Source: Siphonodentalium dalli (Eukaryota; Mollusca; Scaphopoda; Gadilida; Siphonodentaliidae). From it: a DNA stretch of 64,000 nt. Position numbers and translations under genes: made by a program. The stretch covers positions 252,535,582-252,599,581 of the forward strand of contig CP136061.1 of NCBI GenBank assembly GCA_032622095.1. The letters run 5' to 3'. The notes beneath the pieces were generated by a model. The model worked only from the letters and a program-made list of their open reading frames with translations, ran no database searches and was not told where the DNA came from. Positions 35,798 through 46,436 of this stretch are shown piece by piece (the stretch's first letter is position 1; every line of letters starts with the position of its first letter).

Positions 35798-36229
35798 ATA
35801 CAAGCTTGTGCCAAGATTAGTGATGATTCGATTCTCTCTCCGGCAGCGAACCAGACACTTCCTCTCCAAAGCTAATTGACATATCAGGAATCGGAAGAGC
35901 AACATAATTAATCATCGCAGACACATTCTCCTTGCTTTCAAACACGAATCCTTTAAACGGATATGGCTCGTTCGAACCCGACAATTAATACTTGAATTAC
36001 CTTTCTGCGAGCATTAAATACGGTAATGCCCTAAATAATCGACTGTTTAACCACAGCAGAATTATGGGTAATTTTTCAGGATTTAGACTGGAAATATGGC
36101 TTGTTGCCATTCATCGGAAAGCTCTCGGGGAGAGCTTTCCGATGAATGGCAACAAGCCATATTTCAGACAAGTTACCCATAATTCTGCTGTGGTTAAGAG
36201 GTCGATTAATTAGAGTGAGCATTACTGTA
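35798..36229 (+). repeat. tandem segmental duplication, unit 2 (empty site)
   Basis: Diverged copy of 34886-35797 lacking the family B insertion; the pre-insertion TTAA is at 35953-35956. It ends with its own CAGTAATG foldback. Confidence 0.92.
36021..36227. repeat. CAGTAATG foldback MITE, copy 8
   Basis: TA, CGGTAATGCCCTAAATAATC ... GAGCATTACTG, TA (36228-36229). A gap in the right arm removes part of 'gactaaatcctgaaa'. Confidence 0.9.
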
Positions 36230-36351
36230 CCATAAACTTTTCAGAGTGACGGCAGCTCTAGATTTTATATCCATGGTCAGCTGGTACAATTTTTATGCGA
36301 CTGTTAACAAAAAAATTGGATCGTCACTTAAAGATGCATAATCCTGATTAA

Positions 36352-36496
36352 GCGCCCCTCAATTGCTATTTATTTGGATTTGGGGGTAAAATATATTTGA
36401 TTCGAGTCAAGGAACCCACCTATCAAAGCTCAGAGTTATTTGATATCGAGCTTTGAAATCTAATATTTTTCACCATCGAGAATTATTAGTGGCCCA
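36352..36496 (+). repeat. AGGTACTCAACCCG MITE fragment
   Basis: Diverged internal piece ('gggggtaaaatatatttgattcgagtc', 'caaagctcagagttatt') lying 80 bp upstream of the complete copy at 36580. Confidence 0.75.
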
Positions 36497-36579
36497 GTGA
36501 ACAGCCGACAGTCTCGGACCAAATTGCTATGGCTCCTAATTAAACAATACATATATAGGACTAAATTCAAGCCAATTAA

Positions 36580-37048
36580 AGGTACTCAACCCGTAAAGAG
36601 GGTCCCCATCTCAACAGATTCCAACAACAACAATCCGATCAGAGGATCCTATATTACTATTTCTTTGGCTTTGGGGGTAAAAAATATTTGATTCGAGTCG
36701 AGGAACCCATCAAACAAAGCTCAGAGTTATTAGATATTGATTTTTCAAATTTGTTATGTTCTCGAGATGAGTACTGATAACTGCCGTAATCTGCTCTGGA
36801 TGTGTACTCCAAATCTATTCAAACAGACAAGGATGAATAACTCTAAAATCAAGTGGTAATTTTAACGCAATTTTTACTGAGGTCTGGGCCAGATAGTATT
36901 CCCGATAATGAAAAATAATAGATTTCTAAATTCGATATCTAACAAATCTGAGCTTTGATGGGTGACTTCCTCGACTCGAATCAAATATTTTTGACCCCCG
37001 AAGCCATTGAAATAGTAATTGAGAGGAGTTTTATCGGGTTGAGTACCT
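36580..37048 (+). mobile_element. AGGTACTCAACCCG MITE, copy 3, TTAA-flanked
   Basis: TTAA at 36576-36579 and 37049-37052. Same orientation as 4810-5289 and closely similar to it, suggesting fairly recent spread. Confidence 0.88.
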
Positions 37049-37052
37049 TTAA

Positions 37053-37846
37053 CTTATCGCTAAATGTTTTCCTCAAAGAGTTGAATTATAGATACCAATG
37101 TGAGAAGTATACCGCACGATGCCAATCGAAACAAGAAGAATTTACGAAAAACTGGTTCCTTTTAGAATAGGCTTTACATGTGTAACATATACCCACAAGT
37201 CAACAATAATCAACTTGAGTGTCCTGGAAATGATCTCTTCACCAACTCGAAAACTCACTTAGTTATTCTAACCGGAAATACGATATCCCCGCCAATATCA
37301 CAATGCCGTCTATCATAGACGGTCTATGGTTAGATGTCGTACCGATACGCCGTACACAGGAAGAAAGTTGAAATATTTAAAATCTGAATTAATATATTAA
37401 TTTGAACATATATTCCATTAATTCAAATTTACATGTCAGTCACTGGGAGTGCATGTGGTGTACGAAAGACGTATAAATGAAGCGAGCGAGATGTGAGCGA
37501 ATTGGAAGAATGTCACTTGATATACAATAATATGTACCTCTGTTTATGTTTACATTCCTTCATTGATGTATGTTTATTCCAATAAAAAAATTATAAAAAA
37601 AAAAAAATTGCGGATAAAGATGGATAACTCTAAAATCAAGAGGCTTTCTGTTGATAATAAGGCCAAATTTCGTCAAGCAACATGTTAATAAATAACACGT
37701 TTTGGGTAATTTTATACAGTAGTTGACAGTGGTTAGCATTATTTTGGAACAATTAATCGATTCTGATAACTGAAGTGGCATTTCTAAAAATGTTGTTGAT
37801 GGAATCTGATTATATGGGGATCATCAAATTGGATTTAATACTTTAA
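37053..37846. other. no gene recognised
   Basis: AT-rich spacer containing a short A run near 37595 and a tiny fragment ('ggataactctaaaatcaag') resembling the AGGTACTCAACCCG element. Nothing else is identifiable. Confidence 0.5.
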
Positions 37847-38219
37847 CCCTTTACCCAACAAAACCGGCCAAATAAAGCTTCAACAGCCTAAAATATCTTC
37901 GGTCTGTCTCAATAGAACCATACAAATATGGATATCATTGGAACCGGCTCCTTGACCACATTGTGCTAGTTACAGTTATGCCCTGTGCCAATGCATTCTC
38001 TTATATATGCGAGTCGACCATAGGTCGCCTCGCATATACACTGTATAAGAGAATGCATTGGCCTAAAAAAAATCTTTTTTTAACACTTTTTACCATTTTT
38101 TCTTACATTCTTTAACAATTTTATAATTTTTAATGTGTTAAGCCAATGCATTAAGCCTATGGTCGACTCGCATATATAAGAGAATGCATTGGCACAGGGC
38201 CGTTCTGTTGGGTAAAGGG
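37847..38219 (-). mobile_element. hairpin-cassette MITE family A, copy 3
   Basis: TTAA at 37843-37846 and 38220-38223; inverted relative to copies 1 and 2. The first cassette has an 'acactgta' insertion in one arm (near 38036-38048), and the second has lost about 20 bp of its left arm (near 38150). Both stems are therefore broken here. Confidence 0.92.
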
Positions 38220-38414
38220 TTAAATGAAACGATCTCAAATTAATAGAAAAATATAAGAAACAAAACATGTATTTTCAGTGTTCTATCGACGAATTTGTTC
38301 GGAAATCTGCTTCATAGGCACATGTATATTTTGAGATACCTTTTACCAAACAACGAAGAAAAACTTTTTTGATGACCATGTCAGACTTTTATAAACTTTA
38401 TAGACCAGCATGTA

Positions 38415-38596
38415 CAGTAATGCACTAAATAATCGACTCCTTAACTACAGCAGAATTATGGGTAACTTTTCAGGATTTAGTCGGAAATATGGCTTGTTGC
38501 CATTCATCGGAAAGCCATATTTCCGACTAAATCCTGAAAAGTTACCCATAATTCTGCTGTGGTTAAGGAGTTGATTACTTTAATAGGGCATTACTG
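38415..38596. repeat. CAGTAATG foldback MITE, copy 9
   Basis: TA, CAGTAATGCACTAAATAATC ... GGGCATTACTG, TA. The central 30 bp are missing, so 'catcggaaagcc' joins directly to the right arm. Confidence 0.9.
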
Positions 38597-38633
38597 TATA
38601 AGCGAATGAGGGTTTCCGCATAATTTCAGGACC

Positions 38634-38885
38634 AAGCCTTGAAATAGGGTGTCTGTCATTTGCAGAATGAGGTTCCCAGAGGGTGAATTTAGTGATGCTA
38701 CCCCGCATAGCGGGCTAGCATCACCAAATTCACCCTCTGGGGACCTCATTCTGCTTACACCTCAGCAGAATGAGGTCCCCAGAGGGTGAATTTGGTGATG
38801 CTAGCCCGCTATGCGGGGTAGCATCACTAAATTCACCCTCTGGGGACCTCATTCTGCAAATGACAGACACCCTATTTCAAGGCTT
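38634..38885. repeat. double CAGAATGAGG palindrome, 252 bp
   Basis: Two 93-bp palindromes (38662-38754 and 38765-38858) lie in inverse relation inside outer arms AAGCCTTGAAATAGGGTGTC and its complement. The unit is therefore an inverted repeat of inverted repeats. The inner core 'tagcccgctatgcggggtagc' is itself dyadic. Confidence 0.9.
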
Positions 38886-39204
38886 GTTCAGGACACTCCA
38901 TTCAATGAAGGGTTAACCTGGCTGCAGTAATATGAGCCGTGGTTTCTTTATTGCTTTAAAGCCTAACAATTACAGTATCGCAATCTGTTCCCAGATCAAA
39001 ATAGGATAAAAATAATCATCTCACCCGGATATGAAGCCACATAAGCCTCGAAAGTAATCAACGAATCCATATTTTTGGTCACATCTAACAAATACTGGTA
39101 GAACAAGAGCTGTCTGACATCCAGTGAATATCCTCATGTGGCATTCTGATGATCCTAGTGCATGTAATAATTAAAATTTCAACTAGTTTGTGCTGGCCAT
39201 TAAC

Positions 39205-39379
39205 CCTTTAATCATCATCATCGTGTTCTTGGAACAAGTCTTGCGACTTTTTGTTCCTGTACTAATAATAATAACTTTATTTGTAATCAATTAATTGGGA
39301 GACAGAGTCGAGTGGATTCTTATCCCAATTTTACAATGTGAACATTAACAATTTTCAATTTGTCACAATAGGTAGTAAG
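39205..39379 (-). repeat. 3' tail of LINE ORF1 relic, copy 2
   Basis: On the minus strand, downstream of the ORF1 stop, lie an AT-rich 3' region, a stem-loop (GGAACAAAAAGTCGCAAGAC then TTGTTCC, about 39228-39256) and a short GAT run. It parallels the tail at 32937-33002. Confidence 0.7.
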
Positions 39380-39905
39380 TCATCGACATTCGACAATGTC
39401 CATGTCTTGGATAAAAAATCTTTTTGTTGGTTCATTTTCTCTCTTTTTCTTTAGTTCAACTCTGAGTTTATAAAGTTCTTCTATTTCCTTTCTCGAATAC
39501 TCTCGATTGAAATATATTTTTAGTTGTCCCTTTACTCCGGTTTCTTTTTTATTGAATAAAATCGCTTCTTTTATCATTTGGTCTCGTGAATGTTTAGAAT
39601 TTAATAACAATTTCACTGGTCGATGTTTGTTTTCAGTTTAGTGACCAATCCGCTGCTATGACAGTACTTCAGTTGCCTCACATTTTGTCATTTTTATTAC
39701 TGTTTTTGATATTTGAGTCAGATCTGCTTCTTCTGTTGTTCCCTCGGGTATGTTTGCTACTATGATGTTGTTGTTTCTGTTTTCTACGATGTTTTAGTTT
39801 TTTCTAATACTTTTCAATGTCTCGTTTATGTTTATTTCTAACCTTTCTTGTAATTGCTTTATCTCAGTTTTCTGTAGTTAAAACGATTGTGCTTGCTGTT
39901 TCTGT
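39380..39905 (-). pseudogene. LINE ORF1 relic, copy 2
   Basis: One frame with four stops reads a coiled-coil-like segment (KTEIKQLQERLEIN), then 'NNNIIVANIPEG', typical of the RRM-like fold of non-LTR ORF1 proteins. It ends in a basic C-terminal segment (RPVKLLLNSKHSRD ... YSRKEIEELYKLRVELKKK). Only the last 78 residues are open. A family C hairpin element was inserted at about 39909-40140. Minus-strand coiled-coil-like text at 40158-40340 (HIREKFEKLDK) may be the upstream continuation. Confidence 0.72.
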
Positions 39906-39908
39906 TAA

Positions 39909-40140
39909 TGATGGGAGCCGTGCTGGTGCAGCATTAAAAATCCACTGCCTTCTCTTATATATGCGAGTCTCCCATAGGGATCCTTGCATATACATGTATA
40001 AGAGAATGCACTGGCTTACAAAGGTCAAGATAAATATTGTTCGGCCAATGTATTCTCTTATATATTCGAGGCTCCTATGGGGGACTCGTATATATAAGAG
40101 AATGCATTGGCACAGGGTTTTCGCAAAATTTCAGGAAGGG
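39909..40140 (+). mobile_element. hairpin-cassette MITE family C, copy 1
   Basis: TTAA at 39905-39908 and 40141-40144. The left part ('gccgtgctggtgcagcatta') matches the piece at 50586-50651. Two cassettes are present (about 39951-40016 and 40045-40111) with the CTCCC/GGGAG-type inner stem. The extreme left terminus is shortened. The right end is GGAAGGG. Confidence 0.85.
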
Positions 40141-40622
40141 TTAATAATTTTGTACTGTCACTGCCTGTCATAAATTTTCATAAAGTATAAGATACTACAT
40201 TTAGTATGTGTTATGGGACAATTGAGGTATTTAATGGAAAAAAAGATTTGCATTGAAATTTTATCTAGTTTTTCAAACTTTTCTCTAATATGTTTCATGT
40301 CACCTTCTATCTGATAAACTTGATAAACTACTATATACATATCCTTGATTGTGAAAAATATGACTTACGAGTGACTACTTAGTTACCTTACACACAATTC
40401 AATCAACAAAAAATGGCAGCATTTTACCTGTGTGTGATCCATTTATAATGAGCAATTGTCATAATGGTAGGTACAAGCAACATTCACTGTTTATTTGGGC
40501 TTTTCAGCTGGTAATGAACTGTGAAAGGCCTCTTATTTCCAGTCTTTGCAAAATAGCAAGCCTGGAAAAGCCTTCAAATAGAGTGTCTTGACATTTTCAG
40601 AATGAGGTCCCCAGATGGTCAC

Positions 40623-41370
40623 CAGGCCTGTTAAGTTTTGAAAATGTCAATCCGGGAGATTTTTGCGGGAGATATGCCCAAATATGTTCATGTTCCAAAA
40701 ATCATTTTTATGATGAAGATTACATAGTTTTTATGATTTTCTGTTTGTGTTTATTTTTTACCTAAATACAATGGTAATGAATGTCCTGTTGGTAGTTGTA
40801 ATAGAGCTGCTGTGAGTGGGAGATACCACCATTTATTGAAGAGAAAGAAGCAGACACTTCGTATAAACTAAGTGAAAATACTCAGAATTTCACTGGATAC
40901 AGCCATATATGACCGAAACCAAAAGAACAAAATTGGAATAAACTACAGAATGGACTCGTCTTACTGTTTAAACCCCCAAAAGAAATGCACACATTCCACA
41001 ATTTATTAACGAGGGCTAACAATACAGCTGCACACTTGTGATTATACGTATTGTATACTATAACAACACCCTTTTATGTTTGTGGCTTCACCAGAGTGTG
41101 AAAATCAATTAATATCAGTCGTCAATCAGAGGGAACATCAACAGTGAATGTTGATGAGTGGGTATTTACGGTACCGGAAATAAGGAAATCCCTGTTATTT
41201 GAGAAATCCAGGCAATTTCACGAATTCGAAAAATAAGAAAACATCGTTTTTTGGGGATTTGAATGCGGGGTTTTGCTGAATCCGGGAGATATTGGGGGTT
41301 ATCCGTATTTGTGGAATTGCCGTGGCAATCCGGGAGTCTCACGGACAATCCGTGAAACTTAACAGCTCTG
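40623..41370. mobile_element. hAT-type element, 8-bp duplication, inside a palindrome
   Basis: Ends CAGGCCTGTTAAGTTT and (complement) CAGAGCTGTTAAGTTT. ATGGTCAC is duplicated at 40615-40622 and 41371-41378, the hAT hallmark. It splits a CAGAATGAGG palindrome whose arms lie at 40598-40614 and 41379-41400. Subterminal 'aatccgggag' motifs recur on both sides (around 40652, 41278 and 41325). The 748-bp body has no transposase frame. Confidence 0.93.
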
Positions 41371-41608
41371 ATGGTCACCCTCTGGTGACCTCATTCTGAT
41401 TAGGCCTCATCTTCTGGGAAGCATAGTCTCAAATTAACATTGATTTTAGTTACTTTTTCCCTTATGTTCAGTTTCTATATCCCCTAATTTACAGAAGATA
41501 AAATGGATAATCGAGGTGACCAATGTGTGAACATCACCAACTTCAACTGGGGAACTTCAATCTGATCCTACATGTACATGTAGGTCACTGATAGCAGTTG
41601 AGGCCTAA

Positions 41609-41700
41609 GCAGAATGAGATCTGTAGTGGGTCAATTTGGTGATGCTAGCCCACTTTGTGAGATGGCATCAATAAATTCACCCTCTGGGGACCTCATTCTG
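41609..41700. repeat. CAGAATGAGG palindrome, copy 7
   Basis: GCAGAATGAGATCTGTAGTG ... CTCTGGGGACCTCATTCTG. It is preceded by the larger family flank 'caacttcaactggggaacttcaatctgat' (from 41549) and 'gttgaggcctaa'. Confidence 0.85.
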
Positions 41701-42244
41701 TAAATGTCAGACACTATTTCAAGTCTTGGCCAAAAGAGGCCCTGAGATGAAGCACTAATTCTAATGGTATTCTTATTCAACTCTTGGTATAATTAAATTG
41801 TAAAATTAACTATCAGAAAAAAATCTCCACCCATATTCGGTCTGAAATCTTCATGAGATTTAAAAAATGCTCTAAAGAAGACAACCCCCTCCCGACCCCG
41901 TCCGTTTTGCCACATCCCATACTATTGCAGCCCTGTTAAATAGCAGAAATAAATGACCCCCCCTCAGAGGAAGCAGTAATTATCACATCATTCTTCTTAC
42001 AGAACCAATTATTGATGTCGCTACGAGCTGAGTTCCTGTTCCGTGTGCAGCCGTCTACTTATATCGTAATATCGTCATCGCCGCTACATCAGCAGATTAC
42101 ATAGGGCTGTCATCTGGTTCCCATCATATTGTCTCGATCCCGATGAGGTATGGGTCAGAAATCTAGCTCCGTTCCGCATCCCGTTAGTTGGTGCAACGTT
42201 TCAACCATGAGTTACTTTAGGAGACGGCAATCTCAAAACTGTTC

Positions 42245-42720
42245 TGTGGATTACTGTGGTACGGTAATTAATTATACCACGGATTAATGTGGCACGGTAA
42301 TTAATTATACCACGGATTAATGTGGCACGGTAATTGATTAAACCATGGATTACTGTGGTACAGTAATTGATTATACTACGGATTAATGTGGTATGGTAAT
42401 TGATTAAACCACGGATTACTGTTGTACGGTAATTAATTATACCACGGATTAATGTGGTACGGTAATTGATTAAACCACGGATTACTGTGGTACAGTAATT
42501 GTAATAAACCATTGATTAGTGTGGTATGGTAATTGATTAAACCACGGATTACTGTGGTACAGTAATTGATTATACATGTACCACGGATTACTGTGGTAAT
42601 GTAATTGATTATAACATGGATTTATGATTATTGTGGTTCAGTAAGGGATTATAACGTGGATTACTGTGGTAAAATAATTGATTATATCACAGATTATTGC
42701 GGTATGGTAATTCTTTATAC
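42245..42720. repeat. minisatellite, about 31 bp, with internal dyad
   Basis: Roughly fourteen units of 'accacggattactgtggtacggtaattgatta'. Most units contain CCACGGATTA.TGTGG, which can fold back on itself. The period is about 31 bp with a two-unit alternation (tat versus taa). The 103-residue frame simply reads the array. Confidence 0.92.
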
Positions 42721-42857
42721 AACTATTAGTAGTAATTTGTGAAATTGATTGAATTGATAAAATTGTATTTTCACTAAAGCAGGCCTGTAGATTTCAAAAT
42801 TATACCTATAAACCTATGTTTCATTCGCCTGGTTTGCGCTTGCAGTACCCTCACCTA

Positions 42858-43035
42858 CAGTAATGCCCTAAATAAATGACTCCTTAACCACCACAGAATA
42901 ATGGGTAACTTTTCAGGATTTAGTCGGAAATATGGCTTTCCGATGAATGACAACAAGCCATATTTCCGACTAAATCCTGAAAAGTTACCCACAATTCTGC
43001 TGTGGTTAAGGAGTCGATTATTTAGGGCATTACTG
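42858..43035. repeat. CAGTAATG foldback MITE, copy 10
   Basis: TA, CAGTAATGCCCTAAATAAAT ... GGGCATTACTG, TA (43036-43037). The centre is deleted, so the left arm jumps from 'aatatggc' to 'tttccgatgaatg'. Confidence 0.9.
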
Positions 43036-43297
43036 TATAAGTTACCAGTTACAAACTGTTGTAATCACTGTGCTATTTTAATTATTATGGTACCGTATAA
43101 TAATCACTATGCTATTATTAACTCATAACTTCTATAGAAAGTTTCTTTTTCTTTGTTACTAGCAGTTTCTCTATATCTCCAAATTGGCGACACAATGCAT
43201 AATCGAGGTGCACAATGGGTGGACATCATCATCTTCACCATCTGAGAACTGAAATCTGAGTCTAGGTCTCCCTGACTCTCATTGCAGATGAGGCCAT

Positions 43298-43366
43298 GCA
43301 GAATGAGGTCCCCAGAGGATGAATTTGGTGCGTCACTAAATTCACCCTCTGGGGACCTCATTCTGC
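43298..43366. repeat. CAGAATGAGG palindrome, copy 8, central deletion
   Basis: Both arms are present but the core 'gctagcccgc' is gone, giving 69 bp. Confidence 0.85.
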
Positions 43367-43478
43367 AAAATGTCCGGCACCTTGTTCTCCTTGAATTCCT
43401 ATGGTGACCCTATCTCAGAAATGTGCTCTTCAGGTCATGGTTATGGGATCAAGTCTGAGTTTAGTGTGCCTGTTGTTT

Positions 43479-43571
43479 GCAGAATGAAGTCCCCAGAGGG
43501 TGAATTTAGTGACGCTATCCCACATAGCAGGCTAGCATCACTAAATTCACCCTCTGGGGACCTCATTCTGC
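43479..43571. repeat. CAGAATGAGG palindrome, copy 9
   Basis: Full-length 93-bp copy with the centre 'gctatcccacatagcaggctagc'. Confidence 0.88.
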
Positions 43572-43800
43572 TTAGTCCTCATCTTTTCTGGAATGTTTCT
43601 TTATTATCAAATTTCTATAGAAACTTCTTCACATAGATTCTACATGTACATGTATTTCTTTTTTAGTTTAGTTTCTCTAATTCCCCAAATTGGCCCATGA
43701 CACATTGCATAATCGAGGTTCCCAATGGGTGTACATCACAATATTCACAATTTGGGAACTTCAATCTGAGTCTATGTCTCCCATAGCAGATGGAGCCTAA

Positions 43801-43893
43801 GCAGAATGAGGTCCCTAGAGGGTGAATTTAGTTATGCTAGCCCGCTATGTGGGATAGCCTCACTAAATTCACCCTTTGGGGACCTCATTCTGC
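43801..43893. repeat. CAGAATGAGG palindrome, copy 10
   Basis: Full-length copy. Together with copy 9 it forms a larger inverted arrangement bounded by 'aagtctgagtttagtgtgcctg' (43450) and its complement (43901-43922). Confidence 0.88.
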
Positions 43894-44216
43894 AAACAAC
43901 AGGCACACTAAACTCAGACTTGCTCAGGTCATGGTTATGAGATCTACTGTGGACCCCATATTGCACATTAGAGGCCATGTCCTGCATTTGTGGTCATTCC
44001 CTAGAACTCAGTACTTCTCAAGATAGGTTTTTTATATGGAAATTATTCCTCAGACAGGACATATAGAACCAAAACCATAAAGAAACATTCTGTATGTTCG
44101 TTTATGCCAGAGGTGCTCTCCTGATCACCCGAGCTGGTTATTATTTTTTCGATTCCCAACATTTTAATTACCGATTTTGGCATGATCGTAGAAAACCTTT
44201 TCCAAATTATTTAATT

Positions 44217-44593
44217 TTAGGCCAAAAAAACAACAACCTGTGTTTAGGGTTTCCCTACCTACCCTAGAAAAAGGTGCCTACCAAAAACTTTTTATTGGAA
44301 TGTAGACACAGATAAAAAAAAAATTTGTTCAGTGGGAAGGGCATCGAAAGGTATCTTACCCATTTTCAACCTCCTACAAAAACGTTTACAAGTTTTATTA
44401 GTCTAGAGCTCTGACTAATTCAAGATAACAATATTTAGTTTTGAACCAATCAATTTTATCTGAATTGTGAAGCTTTCTAGATTAAATTGTCAATGACCCA
44501 ATGGAATTCAGAATAAAAAAATTCCCTACCTACCTACCCTAATCATTTATACCATGTAACCCTAAACACAGGTATAATTTTTTTTGGCCTTAC
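44217..44593. mobile_element. TIR MITE 'ggccaaaaaaa..cctgtgtttaggg'
   Basis: Left end TAGGCCAAAAAAACAACAAC, then 'ctgtgtttagggtt'. The right end has 'aaccctaaacacagg' and a T-rich run into GGCCTTA. About 377 bp, with TA possibly duplicated. The inner arms share 'ccctacctaccct' in the same orientation. Non-coding. Confidence 0.8.
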
Positions 44594-45037
44594 GTTTCCT
44601 CTGTTATCAAGCCACGCTGATTATCAAACATTAGGCTAAATCACGATATTGTATAAGAGTTATAACCTATTATATATACTATATAGAGTAATACAGTACA
44701 TTTATATAAAATATTACTGGAAACCCACTAATAAAGAGTGTTACATTGTGTGTGTGTATATTTATATTTATCTCGATACAATACTAAATGTATTGTAATT
44801 AATATTCCATTGCTTCAGTCCCTCCTATACACTTATATTATTGTTTTGGATCATGATGGACAGTTGTTTTGAAGGTTGAGTTTGAACTCTATTTAGTTTC
44901 CTTTCACCCTATCAGTGGCATTCATTCCTATGGTGAAACGGAAATAATGGGTCCCCAACATTTTGATTTACATGAATGAGCAAATGAAATATCCGCTCAA
45001 TTCAAATTTTGAGCCCTGTTAATTTGTTTTTATGCGC
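44594..45037. other. no gene recognised
   Basis: AT-rich spacer; nothing identifiable. Confidence 0.5.
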
Positions 45038-45406
45038 CCGTTTTAAAAAAAGGGGGACAGATTATGTTATTGATCTTCAGGGTGTCATAGGGTGCGTTCG
45101 TTTTTGGTTTCCAGATGATAACTTTAGATAGTTTCAACTGAATGGAATGAAATTTGATATGCGGGTTTTCTAGCACAAAATACAGGTCAAGTTCGAATTC
45201 GGGTTTTGCCTGCTAATTTTCACCAGAGCTATGGCCCTTTTCATTGGAATTTGCACTTAATTTTTGTTTACAGATAATAACTTTAGTAAGTCTGAACTGA
45301 ATGGATTGAAATTTGATATGTGGTTTTACTAGCCAAAAATACAGGTCAAGTTCAAATTTGGGTACTGCCTGCCCATTTTCACCAGAGTTATGGCCCTTTG
45401 TGGGAA
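45038..45406 (+). repeat. intronic repeat, two units of about 185 bp
   Basis: 'gataactttag.....ctgaa.ggaatgaaatttgatatg.g.ttt.ctag....aaatacaggtcaagttc' occurs at about 45115 and 45285, each ending 'accagag.tatggcccttt'. Same class as 17880-18100 and 28000-28110. Confidence 0.8.
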
Positions 45407-45410
45407 TTAA

Positions 45411-45685
45411 CCCTTTCAGTGCCAGGGGCCGATCTCATCGGCCCTAATTTACGGTCTGTAAAATCGGCACTAAAAAAATTAAAAAATTAAAAAAAAATTG
45501 TTTTTTTTTAGATTTTTTAAAAATTATTAAAATTGTAAAAAATAATAACTAATGATGAAAAACTGTTAGGCCAATGCATTCTCTTATATATGCGAGGCGA
45601 CCTATGGTCGACTCGCATATATAAGAGAATGCATTGGCACAGGGTATATCGGTTGATACAAAAATCGGACCTGGCACTCAAAGGG
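45411..45685. mobile_element. hairpin-cassette MITE family B, copy 2
   Basis: TTAA at 45407-45410 and 45686-45689. Ends CCCTTTCAGTGCCAGG and CCTGGCACTCAAAGGG. One intact cassette (about 45570-45636). Shorter than copy 1 because part of the AT-rich interior is missing. Confidence 0.93.
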
Positions 45686-45727
45686 TTAACACAGGTATAT
45701 TTTGCCATGTCCTTGTGATGCTCTTGT

Positions 45728-46100
45728 TTCCTCATGCCATGTTTGAACATTTTAAGGTGCCCATGGGGGAGGCCCCCACCCCCACCCCCATGGAATACGG
45801 AATACCACTTAACACAGAGGGTGGAATACGGAATACCAGTTAACAGCCATATGGAATACCTAAAAATATATGAAAACTTCATTTTTTTGAAGGTCGGCGT
45901 ACGAATACCGGTATTTTTGGAATATCGAATACCTCCTAACAGAGGGGCCGGAATACGGCGTACCTCATAACAGGGCATGGAATACGGCGTACGAAAAAGG
46001 GGGGTGGGGGCCTCATGGGGGATGCCAATACCCGTGGTTTCCTCATGCCATGTTTGAACATTTTAAGGTGCCCATGGGGGATGTCATCACCCGTGGTACA
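45728..46100 (+). repeat. duplicated block around 'ggaatacggaatacc' repeats
   Basis: 'cctcatgccatgtttgaacattttaaggtgcccatggggg' occurs at 45730 and again at 46041. Between the two lie several degenerate 'ggaatac(g/c)g(a/c)(a/g)tacc..taacag' units (45790-45990). Confidence 0.85.
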
Positions 46101-46175
46101 TCCCCTTGTTCATTCCTTTGATGAAGTTTGATGAGTTATTGACATGGGTCAGCGTCCTTGCATCCAACAATTTTC

Positions 46176-46436
46176 CTTAGCACACCCTGCAGGCCACATC
46201 CCTTATCTGATTGTCACCAAACTAGATATCGATCCTCGGGGTGACCTCTAGATGGAGCTTACAATATTTTCCGAATTCTTTCAAAAAAAATATGCCAAAG
46301 GCATGGAAAGAGTAAACTCTAAGATTGCTGAATTCGGGAACAATTATATCGCTCGCACCGAGGTCATCCTGATGATTGATATGTATTTTTGTGATGATCG
46401 GATAAGGGATGTGGCCTGTAGGGTGTGCCAAAGGAT
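46176..46436. repeat. inverted repeat 'ggccacatcccttatc'
   Basis: 'agcacaccctgcaggccacatcccttatc' near 46180 is mirrored near 46400-46430, giving a hairpin-capable unit. A direct, diverged copy of the left part lies at 46527-46610, just before the first ASK exon. Confidence 0.75.

Noticed and set aside
42245-42720. CRISPR-like regular array
   Set aside because: Units are contiguous with no unique spacers, and the DNA is animal nuclear; it is a minisatellite.
30912-43128. Recurrent peptide 'NGNKPYFR.NPE.LPIILLWLRSRL' in several copies
   Set aside because: It is the CAGTAATG foldback read in frame; arms are complementary and copies carry frameshifts, so there is no evidence of a protein.
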